Shown here piece after piece: positions 32,442-40,850 of a stretch of DNA of 64,000 bases. Location: NCBI RefSeq assembly GCF_017916365.1, contig NZ_JAFMSU010000001.1:310001-374000 (forward strand), read 5' to 3'. The position numbers and the translations under genes are program-made. Under the pieces are notes generated by a model. It ran no database searches. It worked only from the letters and a program-made list of their open reading frames with translations, and had not been told where the DNA came from. Source of the stretch: Rufibacter roseolus (GTDB lineage: Bacteria > Bacteroidota > Bacteroidia > Cytophagales > Hymenobacteraceae). Positions within the stretch are counted from its first letter, which is position 1. Every line of letters begins with the position of its first letter.

Positions 32442-32909
32442 ATGTTAAAAAAATCTTATCTTCTGACCATCTTAGCAGCTTTCACACTGGTGTTCTCTTC
32501 TTGCAGCAAAGACGATGACGGTGACGAGCCAAAATCAAGAGTAGATGTAAGCCAACTGGAAAAACACGAATGGAAAGTAACTGAGCACATTGTAAAGGCC
32601 GCCGGCCAGGATGACTATGACGTAATGGAAGAAGACTACGGCGGAGACATCTTCGTGAAGTTTGATGGCGACGGCGAATTCTCTGTTACCACAGAGAGTG
32701 ATGGCGATTCTGAGTTTGACGGCAGCTATGATGTCAACGATGATGAGATCGACTGGAACTTCCCGCTCTCTGTAATGGCTCAGTTAAACGGAGAGGATAA
32801 TGCCACTTACACCATCGAGCAGCTCAACGCCAATACTTTTGAGCTTACCACCTCTGAGACTATGCAAGGCGTGAAAGTGACAGAGAACATCACCTTCAAG
32901 GCTCAATAA
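32442..32909 (+). CDS. Acidic lipoprotein, tandem paralogue A
   Basis: I start at the ATG at 32442, which gives 155 residues and the leader MLKKSYLLTILAAFTLVF with lipobox FSSC. The longer frame adds ten residues not seen in its paralogue. The mature part is very acidic (SKDDDGDEP, FDGDGEFSVTTESDGDSEFD), lipocalin-like in strand pattern, and ends KVTENITFKAQ. The next gene has an almost identical leader and the same ending pattern, so the two are tandem duplicates. Function is unknown. Confidence 0.8.
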   Translation: MLKKSYLLTILAAFTLVFSSCSKDDDGDEPKSRVDVSQLEKHEWKVTEHIVKAAGQDDYDVMEEDYGGDIFVKFDGDGEFSVTTESDGDSEFDGSYDVNDDEIDWNFPLSVMAQLNGEDNATYTIEQLNANTFELTTSETMQGVKVTENITFKAQ

Positions 32910-32922
32910 TCTTCCATACTTT

Positions 32923-32970
32923 AAGCGTCACCAGGTACCTCTTACACAGTTCACCTGGTGACGCTTTTTT
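32923..32970 (+). terminator. Terminator of lipoprotein paralogue A
   Basis: Arms AAGCGTCACCAGGT and ACCTGGTGACGCTT with a 16-nt loop and a run of T directly after. Confidence 0.85.
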
Positions 32971-33029
32971 ATGGGCAAACCACATCCTTTATCTAATCTC
33001 TTATCTAAACCATCTATCCGATATCCATC

Positions 33030-33500
33030 ATGTTACATAAGTCATACCTCCTCACCATCCTGGCCGCGTTCACCCTGGTGTTCTCTTCCTGCAGCAAAGA
33101 CGACAAAGACGATCCGGAGCCTACCCTTGAAGCGCAGATATCCCAGAAAACCTGGCTTCTGGATGACCATGAAGTCCTGTTTGACGGGGAAGATGAGCCA
33201 ACGAACGTATATGATCTATTCATTGATGCCGTGGGCACAGATGATATCGCCTTTAAACTTGACGGTAAAGGAGAATACATGATTTACCTGGACGGTGAAA
33301 AGGAAGAAAACGGGGATTACCAGCTGCAGGATGACAAACTTGACTGGGAATACCCCTTGACTTTCAGCTATGGAGCCTCAGATGGAGAAGACAATGACTT
33401 TAAGGTGAAACTCAACGGCAGCACCCTTACCCTTACCGGCGAAGGAACAGACCCCAGAGGTATAGACTTTAAAGAAACCATTACCTTCAAAGTAAAATAG
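33030..33500 (+). CDS. Acidic lipoprotein, tandem paralogue B
   Basis: This 156-residue lipoprotein has leader MLHKSYLLTILAAFTLVF and lipobox FSSC, the same as its upstream neighbour in all but one residue up to the Cys. The mature part keeps the same layout (acidic linker, FKLDGKGEYMIYLDGEKEEN, DDKLDWEYPLTFSYG, ending KETITFKVK) but differs strongly in sequence. Conserved leader and diverged body suggest rapid change of the exposed domain after duplication. A strong terminator follows. Confidence 0.8.
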   Translation: MLHKSYLLTILAAFTLVFSSCSKDDKDDPEPTLEAQISQKTWLLDDHEVLFDGEDEPTNVYDLFIDAVGTDDIAFKLDGKGEYMIYLDGEKEENGDYQLQDDKLDWEYPLTFSYGASDGEDNDFKVKLNGSTLTLTGEGTDPRGIDFKETITFKVK

Positions 33501-33517
33501 AGTTAATTGAATATTGC

Positions 33518-33557
33518 AAAACAGGAAAGGGAGCCCGTAAGCTCCCTTTCCTGTTTT
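33518..33557. terminator. Terminator between lipoprotein B and polA
   Basis: Perfect 17-bp arms (AAAACAGGAAAGGGAGC and its complement) with a 6-nt loop, followed by T. The genes converge, so it may serve both. Confidence 0.8.
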
Positions 33558-33605
33558 ATGTGCATCTATTTCTCCCCTGTTTCAGGAAAAACGCCCTATA
33601 AACGC

Positions 33606-36476
33606 TTAGTGCGCCTGCAACCAGTTCTCGCCGGTACCCAGGCCAACTTCCATAGGTACGCTCAGCGGGAAAGCGTGCTTCATCAAGTCCTCTATCTTAG
33701 GCTGCACAATTGGCAATTCCTCCTTAAGCACATCAAACACCAATTCATCGTGTACCTGCAGGATCATGCGGCTGGCCAGTTTCTCTTCACGGAGCCACTG
33801 GTCAATGTTGATCATGGCAATTTTGATGATATCAGCAGCCGTGCCCTGGATAGGTGCGTTGATGGCGTTTCGCTCGGCGTAGCCCCTGATGTTCTGGTTA
33901 CGCGAGTTGATGTCTCTGAGGTAACGGCGGCGGCCCAGCAGGGTCTCTACAAACTCCTGGTCGCGGGCCTGGTTGATGGCGCTGTCCATGTACTGCTTCA
34001 CGGCCGGGAACTCCTGGAAGTACGCCTCAATGATCTCGGCGGCCTCTCGGCGTGGAATAGCCAGACGTTCTGCCAGCCCGAAGGCCGAGATACCGTAGAT
34101 GATCCCGAAGTTGATAGTCTTGGCCTTGCGGCGCATGTCTGAGTCTACCTGGTCTACGGGCACGTGGAACACCTTGGCCGCGGTAGAAGCGTGAATGTCC
34201 AACCCTTTCTGGAACGCCTCTTTCATGGTGGCATCATTGCTAAAATGCGCCATGATGCGGAGCTCAATCTGCGAGTAGTCAGCGGAGAGCAGCACGTGGT
34301 CTTCATCCCTCGGAACAAACGCTTTGCGGATTTCGCGGCCTTTTTCCGTCCGGATTGGGATGTTCTGCAGGTTGGGGTTGGTAGAGCTTAAACGCCCAGT
34401 AGCAGCCACGGCCTGGTTGTAGGACGTGTGCAGGCGGTTATCCTCGGTGCAGATCAATTGCGGCAGGGCATCTACGTAGGTGCTCTTGAGCTTGGTCAGC
34501 TGCCGATGGTCCAGGATGAGCTGCACAATCTCGTGCTCAAAGGCCAGCTTGGAGAGAATCTCCTCGCCGGTGGCGTACTGGCCGGTTTTGGTCTTTTTGA
34601 TCTTGCTGCCACCCAGGCCCATGCGGTCAAACAGCACCTCGCCCAACTGTTTGGGTGACCCGATGTTGAACTCCATGCCGGCCAGGTTGAAGATCTTCTG
34701 CTCTATCTCCTTGATATCGGTCTGGAGCACGATGGAAGACTCGGCCAGGGCCTCGGCGTCAATGCTTACCCCTTCGCGCTCCATGTGGCCCAGCACGCGC
34801 AAGAGCGGGTTCTCCACATCGTTGAAGAGGCGTTTCAGGCCTTGTTTCTCTAAAAGCGGGTCAAAGTAGTTTTTGAGCTGCAGGGTGATATCGGCGTCTT
34901 CGCAGGCATACTCGTAGATCTGCAGGGCCGGCAACTTGTCCATGGTGAGCTGGTTCTTGCCTTTGCCCAGCAGCGTCTCAATCGCGATGGGCGTATAGTG
35001 CAGATACGTCTCGGCGAGGAGGTCCATGTTGTGGCGCATGTCAGGCTCCAGCAGGTAATGGGCCAGCATGGTATCGTAGAGCGGTCCCTGCACGTCAATG
35101 TCGTAGCGCTGTAATACTACCAGGTCATACTTTATGTTTTGGCCTATCTTGGTAATAGTGGGGCTTTCCAAGACTTCCTTGAACTCCTGCACAATCTCGC
35201 GGGCGGCTTCTTCATCGTGCGGCGGCACGGGAATATAGTAAGCCTCGCCAGGCATGTAGCAGAACGACATACCCACCAAGCGGGCCGTGATGGCGTCAAT
35301 GCTGGTGGTCTCGGTGTCAAAGGAAACCTCTTTCTGCAGTTTTAGATATTTGAGCAATTGCTGCCGTTGCTCGGGGGTGGTGAGCAGGTGATATTCGTGC
35401 AGCGTGGTATCAATGGTCTTTCTTACGCGGGGGGCATAATCCTCTCCGGCGGCAGTTGCATCAGTTCCTTCTGCCGTCTCCATGGTCTCGGCGGCGGGCA
35501 TGTCAAACAGGGAGGTCTGCCCCATAGGTTTATCTGACTTGAGTCCTTTGCCCACGGTGGGTTTATTGCTCACAGGTTTGGGAACGGCCGGAGAGGCGGT
35601 GCCCAGCACGCGGGTAGCCAGTTGCCGGAACTCCAGCTCGTCAAACAACGCGGCCAGTTTCTCCATGTCCGGACCATCATAGCGGAGACCTTCCTCGTCA
35701 AAGTCAATGGGCACATCAAGGTGAATGGTCGCTAGTTCTTTGGACATGAGGCCCTGCTCGGCGAACTTCTCCACGTTCTCTTTCTGCTTGCCTTTGAGCT
35801 CATGCGCGTTGGCGATCAGGTTCTCCACGCTCCCGAAGCGCTGGATGAGCGTTTTAGCGGTCTTTTCGCCAATTCCGGGTATTCCCGGAATGTTGTCCAC
35901 GGCATCGCCCTGCAGACCCAGGATGTCAATGACCTGCTTCACATCGCTGATTTCCCAGCGCTCTAGCACTTTGGGCTTGTCAATCACCTCAATGGCGTTG
36001 CCCAAAAAGGCCGGTTTGTAGACAAACACATGGTCGGTGACCAGTTGGTAATAGTCCTTGTCGGGGGTCATCATGAAGACATCGTAGCCGGCTTTCTCGG
36101 CCTTGCAAGACAGCGTGCCAATGATGTCATCGGCCTCAAAACCGTCCATCATCATGCCCGGGATCCCGAATGCCTCCACAATCTTCTTCACGTACGGAAT
36201 CGCGATGGAGATATCCTCGGGCATGGCCTGCCGGTTGGCCTTGTATTCCACAAAGCTGTCGTGCCGGAAGGTTTTGGAGGGGGCGTCATAGCAAACCCCT
36301 ATGTGGGTTGGCTTTTCGCGGTTAAGCAGGTCTACCAGGGTGTTGGTGAAGCCCAGTGCTGCCCCGGTGTTCATGCCTTTGGAGTTGATTCTAGGGTTCT
36401 TGCTGAAGGCGAAGTGGGCGCGGTAAATGAGCGCCATGGCGTCTAGCAGAAAAAGGCGTTTGTCTGGTGTACTCAT
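33606..36476 (-). CDS. polA: DNA polymerase I
   Basis: PolA fills gaps and removes RNA primers. This 956-residue protein is complete. It has the 5'-3' exonuclease domain at about 1-300 (LFLLDAMALIYRAHFAF, GFEADDIIGTL, GDAVDNIPGIPGIGEKTA), a 3'-5' exonuclease domain at about 360-550 with an intact acidic motif (VSFDTETTSIDA), and the polymerase domain with motif A LLSADYSQIELRIMAH, motif B RRKAKTINFGIIYG and motif C LQVHDELVFDV. Its ATG overlaps the TGA of a small upstream frame (ATGA), so translation may be coupled. The function is certain. Confidence 0.97.
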   Translation of the reverse strand: MSTPDKRLFLLDAMALIYRAHFAFSKNPRINSKGMNTGAALGFTNTLVDLLNREKPTHIGVCYDAPSKTFRHDSFVEYKANRQAMPEDISIAIPYVKKIVEAFGIPGMMMDGFEADDIIGTLSCKAEKAGYDVFMMTPDKDYYQLVTDHVFVYKPAFLGNAIEVIDKPKVLERWEISDVKQVIDILGLQGDAVDNIPGIPGIGEKTAKTLIQRFGSVENLIANAHELKGKQKENVEKFAEQGLMSKELATIHLDVPIDFDEEGLRYDGPDMEKLAALFDELEFRQLATRVLGTASPAVPKPVSNKPTVGKGLKSDKPMGQTSLFDMPAAETMETAEGTDATAAGEDYAPRVRKTIDTTLHEYHLLTTPEQRQQLLKYLKLQKEVSFDTETTSIDAITARLVGMSFCYMPGEAYYIPVPPHDEEAAREIVQEFKEVLESPTITKIGQNIKYDLVVLQRYDIDVQGPLYDTMLAHYLLEPDMRHNMDLLAETYLHYTPIAIETLLGKGKNQLTMDKLPALQIYEYACEDADITLQLKNYFDPLLEKQGLKRLFNDVENPLLRVLGHMEREGVSIDAEALAESSIVLQTDIKEIEQKIFNLAGMEFNIGSPKQLGEVLFDRMGLGGSKIKKTKTGQYATGEEILSKLAFEHEIVQLILDHRQLTKLKSTYVDALPQLICTEDNRLHTSYNQAVAATGRLSSTNPNLQNIPIRTEKGREIRKAFVPRDEDHVLLSADYSQIELRIMAHFSNDATMKEAFQKGLDIHASTAAKVFHVPVDQVDSDMRRKAKTINFGIIYGISAFGLAERLAIPRREAAEIIEAYFQEFPAVKQYMDSAINQARDQEFVETLLGRRRYLRDINSRNQNIRGYAERNAINAPIQGTAADIIKIAMINIDQWLREEKLASRMILQVHDELVFDVLKEELPIVQPKIEDLMKHAFPLSVPMEVGLGTGENWLQAH

Positions 36477-36757
36477 AGGTTAGCGAAGGTACGGGCAAAG
36501 CCGCGCGTATGCAATGGTGACTCTTGTATAAACTCTGGATCAGGCAAAAAGTTAAAGCCCGCCGTTTTTATGTGATTCTGAAAAAACAAGCCCCAAACGG
36601 GATGCCACCATGCTTCTGCCTCTGGATGAACTAACACTGCTTCTGGTAATTCATACAACCAGAAACTGCTGTCCACGTGTACATGGGTTTGGCTAGTGGC
36701 CCCGCAAAGAACTAATATACAAGCTAAAAAGGCCCTTGGCTTTCCTCCTCTTTTCAT
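36473..36757 (-). CDS. Small possibly exported protein overlapping polA start
   Basis: A 94-residue frame from an ATG at 36757 whose TGA overlaps the polA ATG by four bases (ATGA), a typical translational-coupling arrangement. The N-terminus MKRGGKPRAFLACILVLCGA could be a short signal peptide. The rest is Trp/His-rich (AEAWWHPVWGLFFQNH). No family was recognised. It could be a real small secreted protein or a chance frame in the polA leader. Confidence 0.45.
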   Translation of the reverse strand: MKRGGKPRAFLACILVLCGATSQTHVHVDSSFWLYELPEAVLVHPEAEAWWHPVWGLFFQNHIKTAGFNFLPDPEFIQESPLHTRGFARTFANL

Positions 36758-36942
36758 TTTACCAACATAAAATCCGTTTTGCGGTTAACTCTCGTAGACA
36801 TAGAGGTAAAGGACGTCTGCATTTGCGCGTTACCAGGCCCCATGTGTAGGATTTGTACAAACTTCAACCTGAAAAGAGGCAAATCTCAATCTTAAAGCAT
36901 TATATTTATGTTTTGCTATATAATAAGCTTATAGGAAAGCAG

Positions 36943-37224
36943 ATGGAAGAAGAAAAAGATAAGTTCTTATGGAAACTGGCCAAAAAGCGCGTGGCTTTCA
37001 GGCGGCACCTCTTTACATACCTGCTGATTAACCTGGTGGTGTGGCTGGTGTGGTTCTTTACCAAAGACCAGAATTACACTTATATGGGGTTACCCTGGCC
37101 AGCCTGGATGTCTTTTGGCTGGGGTATTGGGCTTGCCTTCAATTACTATGATGCCTACTACAGTACCCAGGACTATGCCGTGGAACGCGAGTACCAGAAA
37201 CTAACCAGAAACAAGAATCTTTAG
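36943..37224 (+). CDS. 2TM domain membrane protein
   Basis: This 93-residue protein belongs to the 2TM domain family: a charged N-terminus (MEEEKDKFLWKLAKKRVAFR), two transmembrane helices (about 30-48 and 57-75, WMSFGWGIGLAFNYYDAYY) and a short charged tail. The open frame extends to a TTG at 36853, but the ATG at 36943 matches the family. In other proteins the module is fused to histidine kinases or LytTR regulators; here it stands alone. It is 52 bp upstream of the aldolase gene. Confidence 0.82.
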   Translation: MEEEKDKFLWKLAKKRVAFRRHLFTYLLINLVVWLVWFFTKDQNYTYMGLPWPAWMSFGWGIGLAFNYYDAYYSTQDYAVEREYQKLTRNKNL

Positions 37225-37243
37225 AACTAACGGATTTATTACT

Positions 37244-37251
37244 TAGTTTTG
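37244..37251 (+). promoter_or_regulatory. Bacteroidota -7 element of the aldolase gene
   Basis: TAGTTTTG matches TAnnTTTG exactly and lies 25 bp before the ATG at 37277, implying a short leader. It suggests that the aldolase gene has its own promoter despite the close 2TM gene. Confidence 0.5.
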
Positions 37252-37276
37252 CTAGTAGACCAAAACTAGCAAATCC

Positions 37277-38344
37277 ATGCCTAAATTTAGATCTGGGGTT
37301 CTGTACGGAGACGAGGTGCAGGACTTATTCAAGTACGCCAACGACAATAACTTCGCGCTTCCCGCTGTAAACGTAATTGGTACCAACTCCATCAACGCGG
37401 TGTTGGAAACGGCCAAAGCGGTGAATTCTCCCGTTATCATTCAGTTCTCCCAAGGCGGCGCCCAATTCTATGCCGGCAAAAGCCTGAGCAACGAAGGACA
37501 GGCAGCCTCCATTGCCGGTGCTATCTCCGGTGCCCACCACGTACACCAACTGGCCGAGGCTTACGGAGTAACCGTAGTTCTCCACACTGACCACGCTGCT
37601 AAAAAACTGTTGCCTTGGATTGATGGTCTGCTAGATGCCGGCGAGAAATTCTACGCCCAGCACGGCAAGCCTTTGTTCAGCTCCCACATGCTGGACCTTT
37701 CTGAGGAGCCTCTGGAAGAAAACATTGAAATCTCTGCCAAATACTTTGAGCGCATGTCTAAAATGGGCATGACCATTGAGATTGAATTAGGCGTAACCGG
37801 TGGCGAAGAAGACGGCGTTGACAACTCAGACGTAGACAGCGCGCACTTATATACCCAGCCAGAGCACGTAGCTTATGCTTACGAAGAACTGGGCAAAATC
37901 AGTAACCGTTTCACCGTGGCGGCTGCTTTCGGGAACGTGCACGGCGTGTACAAACCAGGAAACGTAGAGCTTCGCCCCGAGATCCTGAAGAACTCTCAGG
38001 ATTTCATCCAGCAGAAATACGGCACCCAGGCCAACCCAGTGAACTTCGTATTCCACGGCGGTTCCGGCTCTGAGAAAGAGAAAATCACCGAGGCCATTGA
38101 GTACGGCGCCATCAAAATGAACATTGACACTGACATGCAGTGGGCATTCTGGGACGGCATCAAAAACTACTACGAAGGCAAAAGAGACTATCTGCAAGCC
38201 CAGATTGGTAACCCAACCGGCGAAGACAGCCCTAACAAAAAGTACTACGATCCCCGCGTATGGTTACGCGCCGGCGAAGAGACCTTTGTGGCCCGCCTCA
38301 AAGAAGCCTTCCAAGACCTGAACTGCATCAACCGCAACGCATAG
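37277..38344 (+). CDS. fbaA: Class II fructose-bisphosphate aldolase
   Basis: This enzyme interconverts fructose-1,6-bisphosphate with DHAP and glyceraldehyde-3-phosphate in glycolysis and gluconeogenesis, using zinc. The 355-residue protein shows the class IIA pattern: FALPAVNVIGTNSINAVLE at the N-terminus, the zinc-ligand region VVLHTDHAAKKLLPW, IEIELGVTGGEEDGVDNS, AFGNVHGVYKPGNVEL and the phosphate-binding FVFHGGSGSEKEKI and NIDTDMQWAFWDGI. The length is standard. A strong terminator follows at 38400-38435. It is cytoplasmic and nearly certain. Confidence 0.97.
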   Translation: MPKFRSGVLYGDEVQDLFKYANDNNFALPAVNVIGTNSINAVLETAKAVNSPVIIQFSQGGAQFYAGKSLSNEGQAASIAGAISGAHHVHQLAEAYGVTVVLHTDHAAKKLLPWIDGLLDAGEKFYAQHGKPLFSSHMLDLSEEPLEENIEISAKYFERMSKMGMTIEIELGVTGGEEDGVDNSDVDSAHLYTQPEHVAYAYEELGKISNRFTVAAAFGNVHGVYKPGNVELRPEILKNSQDFIQQKYGTQANPVNFVFHGGSGSEKEKITEAIEYGAIKMNIDTDMQWAFWDGIKNYYEGKRDYLQAQIGNPTGEDSPNKKYYDPRVWLRAGEETFVARLKEAFQDLNCINRNA

Positions 38345-38399
38345 TTTAATGTGCTAATTTTTTAATGTGCTGATGTGCTATTTTGGCAGCAGCATAAGT

Positions 38400-38435
38400 A
38401 GAAAGCCGATCCTTAGGGATCGGCTTTCTTGTTTT
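38400..38435 (+). terminator. Terminator of fbaA
   Basis: Perfect 13-bp arms AGAAAGCCGATCC and GGATCGGCTTTCT with loop TTAG, followed by TGTTTT. Confidence 0.85.
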
Positions 38436-38834
38436 ACAGGGCTTTGAACGTAGGGAAGCAGTTGAACGGCAATTCTGGAATGCGTCAGGAAGCGGTTTGG
38501 CTACAGTTTTGGTTGTTGGTGATAACACCAACAACGGCTGGCGAGAGTGGTATACGGTAAGGATTGTAGGGGCACCTCTTGTGGGTGCCCTTTCGGTTGC
38601 TAATGGTTGTTTCCAGTAGCTGCCGTTTATTGCGGAGGACCTGCTGGAGACAAGGCATGCCTTGTCTCTACATAATTAGACTAATGTAACAAGGATAGCA
38701 GGTCTAATCTCACCTTCGTCCGCAGGAGGATGCAGGCATTGCAGCGGCTCTAAAACCTAGGCAGGACCATGCAGGTCGGCGGAGGTTGGGCGCGTGCGTA
38801 ACCCAACCTCCGCCGAGCGCAGGCAATGGCTTCT
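38436..38834. repeat. Gene-free hotspot of short perfect palindromes
   Basis: Part of the 1,120-bp gap between fbaA and the TPM gene. It holds four unrelated inverted repeats: GTTGTTGGTG-ATAA-CACCAACAAC (38512-38535), GGGCACC/GGTGCCC (38570-38590), the 22-bp palindrome GAGACAAGGCATGCCTTGTC plus TC (38647-38668), and CGGCGGAGGTTGGG/CCCAACCTCCGCCG (38777-38815). No convincing ORF. It looks like a landing site for small repeat elements. Confidence 0.65.
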
Positions 38835-39290
38835 CAAATGGCAATGGCGTAAGTTCACTATGGAACAAAAGGCTTTTGCCAGGTGGTACCATAATGAAGA
38901 AAAGACTGTTTGAGCGTCAGCGAGTTTCTTTTCTTCTTGATTCTTTTGGTTACTTTTCTCATCAAGGAGAAAAGTGACAAACGCCCGCAGACCGCGGCTG
39001 CAGCCAAGAGGCTTGGAAGGAAGGAAGTGGGTGGTAGCTGTGGTAAGTGGATTGAAGGGGAGTAGAGGTCGTTGGGAACACCAAACACGGTGATATACTT
39101 CCAACTGGAACCTCTGCCAATTCGCCAATCAGGAGATTGGCTGTCCGGGAAGTGCGGAGAGCGCTGCCGCTAAATCTCCGCACAACGCGAGGAATCCGAG
39201 TTAGAGACTAGCGCCTCACTGCAGTTGCAAACTGCAGGCCATGGTAGGTCCAAGTTAAAAACTTGAACCAGAGAAAACGAGATTAGAAAA
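38835..39290 (-). repeat. Dispersed multi-hairpin element, copy 2 (inverted relative to copy 1)
   Basis: The reverse complement of this segment aligns with 20130-20600. Long identical runs include the region from the CTCTCCGCAC stem through GCCAATCTCCTGATTGGC and GGCAGAGGTTCCAGTTGG, and the block containing ACTTTTCTCCTTGATGAGAA. All five hairpins of copy 1 are kept. It lies between convergent fbaA and the TPM gene, the same context as copy 1. The short open frames in it look spurious. Confidence 0.72.
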
Positions 39291-39377
39291 GTTAGCATTC
39301 TCATTCGCTTTCTTTTTCAAAGGAGGAATCCGCGTTAATTCAAGTCTCCTGGCAGGAAAGAATTCCTAGGCAAACAA

Positions 39378-39423
39378 AAAGCGATTTGGAGCCATTTTCT
39401 TAAAAACAGCCTCAAATCGCTTT
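39378..39423 (-). terminator. Hairpin downstream of the TPM gene
   Basis: Arms AAAGCGATTTGGA and CTCAAATCGCTTT around the tip CATTTTCTTAAAAACAG of the recurrent family, 41 bp past the stop. Confidence 0.6.
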
Positions 39424-39464
39424 ACTATTATATCTTTTTCGCCACAGCGGAAACCAAACCATTT

Positions 39465-40253
39465 CTACCAGCTTGAGCCGGCGCCACCGCCGCCGAAGCT
39501 ACCTCCTCCGAAGCCGCCGAAACCACCGCCTCCTCCACCTCCAAAGCCGCCACCGCCGCCTCCGAAGATGCCGCGTCCGCCGGAGAAGTCACCGAAGATC
39601 ACGGGAGGGAAGAATGGTCCGCCTAGGGTGCGCATGCCGCCGCCCCGACCACCTCGCCCGCCACCGCGGCGACTGATGATGAAGATGAGGATCAGGATAC
39701 CAATGATAATCCAGAGGAAGGGAATACCGCCGCCATCGTCGCCTTGCTGTTGCCGGGGATCTGCTTTATACTCGCCGCTGGCCACGTCAATGATGAAGCT
39801 GGTGCCTTTATCCAGGCCGGCGTAATAGTTGCCTTGCTTGTACTCGGGTTTGATGGTGTACTCGGTGATGCGTTTGGCAATGGCGTCTGGCACCACGCCC
39901 TCCATGCCGTAGCCGGTGGCAATGAATATCTTGCGCTCCTGCACGGCGGTTAAGATGAGAATCCCGTTGTTTTTGCCCTGCTGGCCAATGCCCCATTTCT
40001 CTGCCAATTGGAAGGCATAATCAGAGACATCATAAGGGCCAATGGAGGTGATGTTGACAATGGCAATCTGGGTGGAGGTACTGTCATTGTAGTTGACCAG
40101 CTTCTGTTCCAGGGCCTGCTCTTCCTGTGGGCTCAGTATATCTGCCAGGTCATTGACCAGGCGCGGCGGAGAAGGGCGCGGAGGAAAATCCTGCGCCAGT
40201 ACCGGCCATGCCAACAGCCACAAAATCCCCAGAAGCCAGATTGATTTTCTCAT
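39465..40253 (-). CDS. TPM domain membrane protein with glycine-rich tail
   Basis: TPM (YgcG/Psb32-type) proteins are membrane-anchored with an extracytoplasmic TPM domain; in plants the family is linked to photosystem II repair, and its bacterial role is unclear. This 262-residue protein has a signal peptide (cut near VLAQD), a TPM domain at about 28-165 (VNDLADILSPQEEQALEQKL, TSTQIAIVNI, GKNNGILILTA, IATGYGMEGVVPDA), a transmembrane helix at about 176-193 (PFLWIIIGILILIFIIS) and a Gly-rich tail ending SSW. Its ATG abuts the stop of the preceding TPM gene, forming a LemA-TPM-TPM operon. Confidence 0.92.
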   Translation of the reverse strand: MRKSIWLLGILWLLAWPVLAQDFPPRPSPPRLVNDLADILSPQEEQALEQKLVNYNDSTSTQIAIVNITSIGPYDVSDYAFQLAEKWGIGQQGKNNGILILTAVQERKIFIATGYGMEGVVPDAIAKRITEYTIKPEYKQGNYYAGLDKGTSFIIDVASGEYKADPRQQQGDDGGGIPFLWIIIGILILIFIISRRGGGRGGRGGGMRTLGGPFFPPVIFGDFSGGRGIFGGGGGGFGGGGGGGFGGFGGGSFGGGGAGSSW

Positions 40254-40715
40254 TTATTTTTGGTTCTCGTCCAGGTTTTTACCAAAGGAGATATCGTCAG
40301 ACAGCTCATTGATATCTTTATGGTCTCCGGCGTAAGGGAAATAACTTTTGAGTTGCTCGCCCGCCATGGTAATGCCTTTCCGGAGGCCCTCGGCGTACTT
40401 GCCCTCCTTGAAATCGGCGATGACAATTTTGTTGATCTCTACCCAGAAATCTTTAGGAACAACGGCATTGATCCCGGCGTCGCCCAGCACGGCAAACTTG
40501 TGGCTTTTCATGGCCACGTAGAACAGTACGCCGTTGCGCAGCTTGGTCTGGTGCATATGCAGATAGGCAAATACCTGGGTGGCCCGGTCCAGCACCTCGC
40601 CTTCGCAGGTGTCTTCAATGTGCACCCGCACCTCGCCGGAGGTGTTGCGTTCAGCTTCCTGAATGGCCTGCACTATGATGGCCTCATCTGCTTCGGTAAT
40701 GATGTCGCGGGGCAT
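40254..40715 (-). CDS. TPM domain protein (soluble form)
   Basis: This 153-residue second TPM protein lacks a signal peptide. It has ITEADEAIIVQAIQEAERNT, GEVRVHIEDTC, NGVLFYVAMKSHKFAVLGDA and GINAVVPKDFW, the TPM core. It is encoded between LemA and the larger TPM protein, and its stop codon directly abuts the next start, so translation is coupled. The LemA-TPM-TPM arrangement is a recurrent operon in Bacteroidota and suggests a shared envelope function, not known in detail. Confidence 0.9.
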   Translation of the reverse strand: MPRDIITEADEAIIVQAIQEAERNTSGEVRVHIEDTCEGEVLDRATQVFAYLHMHQTKLRNGVLFYVAMKSHKFAVLGDAGINAVVPKDFWVEINKIVIADFKEGKYAEGLRKGITMAGEQLKSYFPYAGDHKDINELSDDISFGKNLDENQK

Positions 40716-40764
40716 GGTGTGGAGAGTTCTGAGTCTTGAGTGATAAGTCCTGAGTCAATGGCAG

Positions 40765-40810
40765 TTTCTGTTTGGAGGCCGCTTTTGTGAAAACAGCCGC
40801 CAAACAGAAA
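40765..40810. repeat. Hairpin of the recurrent family inside the lemA-TPM operon
   Basis: Fifteen-bp arms TTTCTGTTTGGAGGC and GCCGCCAAACAGAAA, with one mismatch, flank the tip CGCTTTTGTGAAAACA. It lies 41 bp past the LemA stop and 50 bp before the TPM start, so it could attenuate or process the operon transcript. Confidence 0.65.
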
Positions 40811-40850
40811 GCTAAAGTCTTGCTACTTGATACGTCCTACTTGATACAAT

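Noticed and set aside
38710-39183. Several overlapping short open frames in the fbaA-TPM gap
   Set aside because: They fall inside the dispersed repeat element, are on different frames between copies, and have no start or family support.
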